Part shown: positions 63,641 to 64,000 of the stretch, in pieces
How the letters are laid out: each line of letters begins with the position of its first letter
How positions within the stretch are numbered: position 1 is the stretch's first letter
Assembly: GCF_000281045.1 (NCBI RefSeq)
Contig: NW_008246070.1
Coordinates: 1,109,274-1,173,273 of the forward strand
Length of the DNA stretch: 64,000 bases
Reading direction: 5' to 3'
Origin: Saprolegnia diclina VS20
Taxonomy: Eukaryota; Oomycota; Saprolegniomycetes; Saprolegniales; Saprolegniaceae
Translations under genes and position numbers: made by a program
Notes under the pieces: generated by a model
Told to the model about the DNA's origin: nothing
The model's input: only the letters and a program-made list of their open reading frames with translations
Databases searched by the model: none

Positions 63641-64000
63641 ATGGAAGCGCCGCTTACCAAGGGCGCGAGCTGCCAGACGCTCAACCCGCTCGATGCGTCG
63701 GCCATGGGCGTCAAGACGTACGGCCCCGTTGTCGCCGTCGCCATGACGCTCAACTACATGATCGGCACGGGCTGCTTTGGCCTCCCGTACGCGTTCTCGG
63801 TGGCGGGCATCGGTCTCACGTCCATCTTCCTCATCCTCGGCTTCATCGCCGCGCTCATCACGATGAACTACACGATCGAAGCCATGGCGCGCGCCGAAGG
63901 CGTCATGTCCACGGGCAAGGACGCCCAGCCCGAGAACCGCCTCACGTACCGCAAGATTGACTTTTCCGTGATTGGCGAAATCTTTGCGGGTCGCACAGGC
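63641..64000 (+). CDS. amino acid transporter, AAAP/SLC38-like (3'-truncated)
   Basis: The first 120 residues of a membrane transporter; the gene runs off the window. From the ATG at 63641 a short cytosolic tail leads to TYGPVVAVAMTLNYMIGTGC and FGLPYAFSVAGIGLTSIFLI, the first two membrane helices with the G-[TC]-G-x-[FL]-x-[LM]-P substrate loop of the amino acid/auxin permease superfamily. Then comes LGFIAALITMNYTIEAMARA and a hydrophilic loop ending FSVIGEIFAGRTG, as in vacuolar AVT-like and SLC38-like proteins. Substrate is unknown. No intron is seen in this part. Confidence 0.75.
   Translation, partial: MEAPLTKGASCQTLNPLDASAMGVKTYGPVVAVAMTLNYMIGTGCFGLPYAFSVAGIGLTSIFLILGFIAALITMNYTIEAMARAEGVMSTGKDAQPENRLTYRKIDFSVIGEIFAGRTG

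Overview
The window looks like nuclear DNA of an oomycete, most likely a saprolegnialean water mould (Saprolegnia/Achlya/Aphanomyces type); no sequence comparison was possible. The grounds are: about 30 densely packed genes with GC-rich exons; many very short introns (mostly 43-54 nt) with GTAC-type donors and TAG acceptors; a secreted LRR receptor-like kinase of the TKL group; an array of WRKY19-like CxxxxC...CxxHGGG zinc fingers; an HSF-like factor; and genes for flagella (DZIP1-like, ciliary-type coiled coil), as expected for zoospore formers. I saw no rRNA, tRNA, transposon, CRISPR array or plasmid-like feature.

Layout. 1-6.3 kb: 3' end of the protein farnesyltransferase beta subunit, a hypothetical protein, a temptin-like secreted protein, mitochondrial STOML2, an uncertain orphan gene and a short-chain dehydrogenase. 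7.1-12.7 kb: LRR receptor kinase with one LRR per exon, SAM-domain protein, CAMK-like kinase. 13.6-20.6 kb: two-domain nucleoside-deoxyribosyltransferase-like protein, neutral-sphingomyelinase-like phosphodiesterase, coiled-coil protein, NEMP-family nuclear envelope protein. 21-29 kb: hypothetical protein, 13-finger zinc protein, an unusual Hsp70/110-like ATPase with a C-terminal TPR clamp, HNH protein, small hypothetical protein. 29.7-41.5 kb: aspartate aminotransferase, DsbA-like secreted protein, DZIP1-like protein with IQ motifs, membrane-anchored DAHP synthase, DUF4442 hotdog protein, F-box/LRR protein. 42-47.4 kb: helical hypothetical protein, PPR-TrmB fusion, small secreted cysteine-rich protein, HSF-like factor. 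48.8-64 kb: OSCA/TMEM63 channel, RGS-DENN protein, cellular RNA-dependent RNA polymerase, meiotic MSH4, and the 5' end of an amino acid transporter.

The genes do not form one pathway. Recognisable themes are motility and cilia (DZIP1, the coiled-coil protein), signalling and trafficking (TKL and CAMK kinases, RGS-DENN, OSCA, farnesyltransferase), small-RNA silencing (RDR) beside meiosis (MSH4), and central metabolism (AspAT, DAHP synthase). The most unusual items are domain architectures: Hsp70/110-like ATPase lacking the beta substrate-binding domain but carrying a TPR clamp; RGS joined to DENN; PPR joined to a TrmB-like methyltransferase; DAHP synthase with an N-terminal membrane anchor. 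Two sequence words are shared between distant promoters: a 14-mer with core TATCCGGA and a 15-mer CCAAT box. Intron positions were inferred by eye from reading-frame continuity, so splice sites should be treated as predictions.
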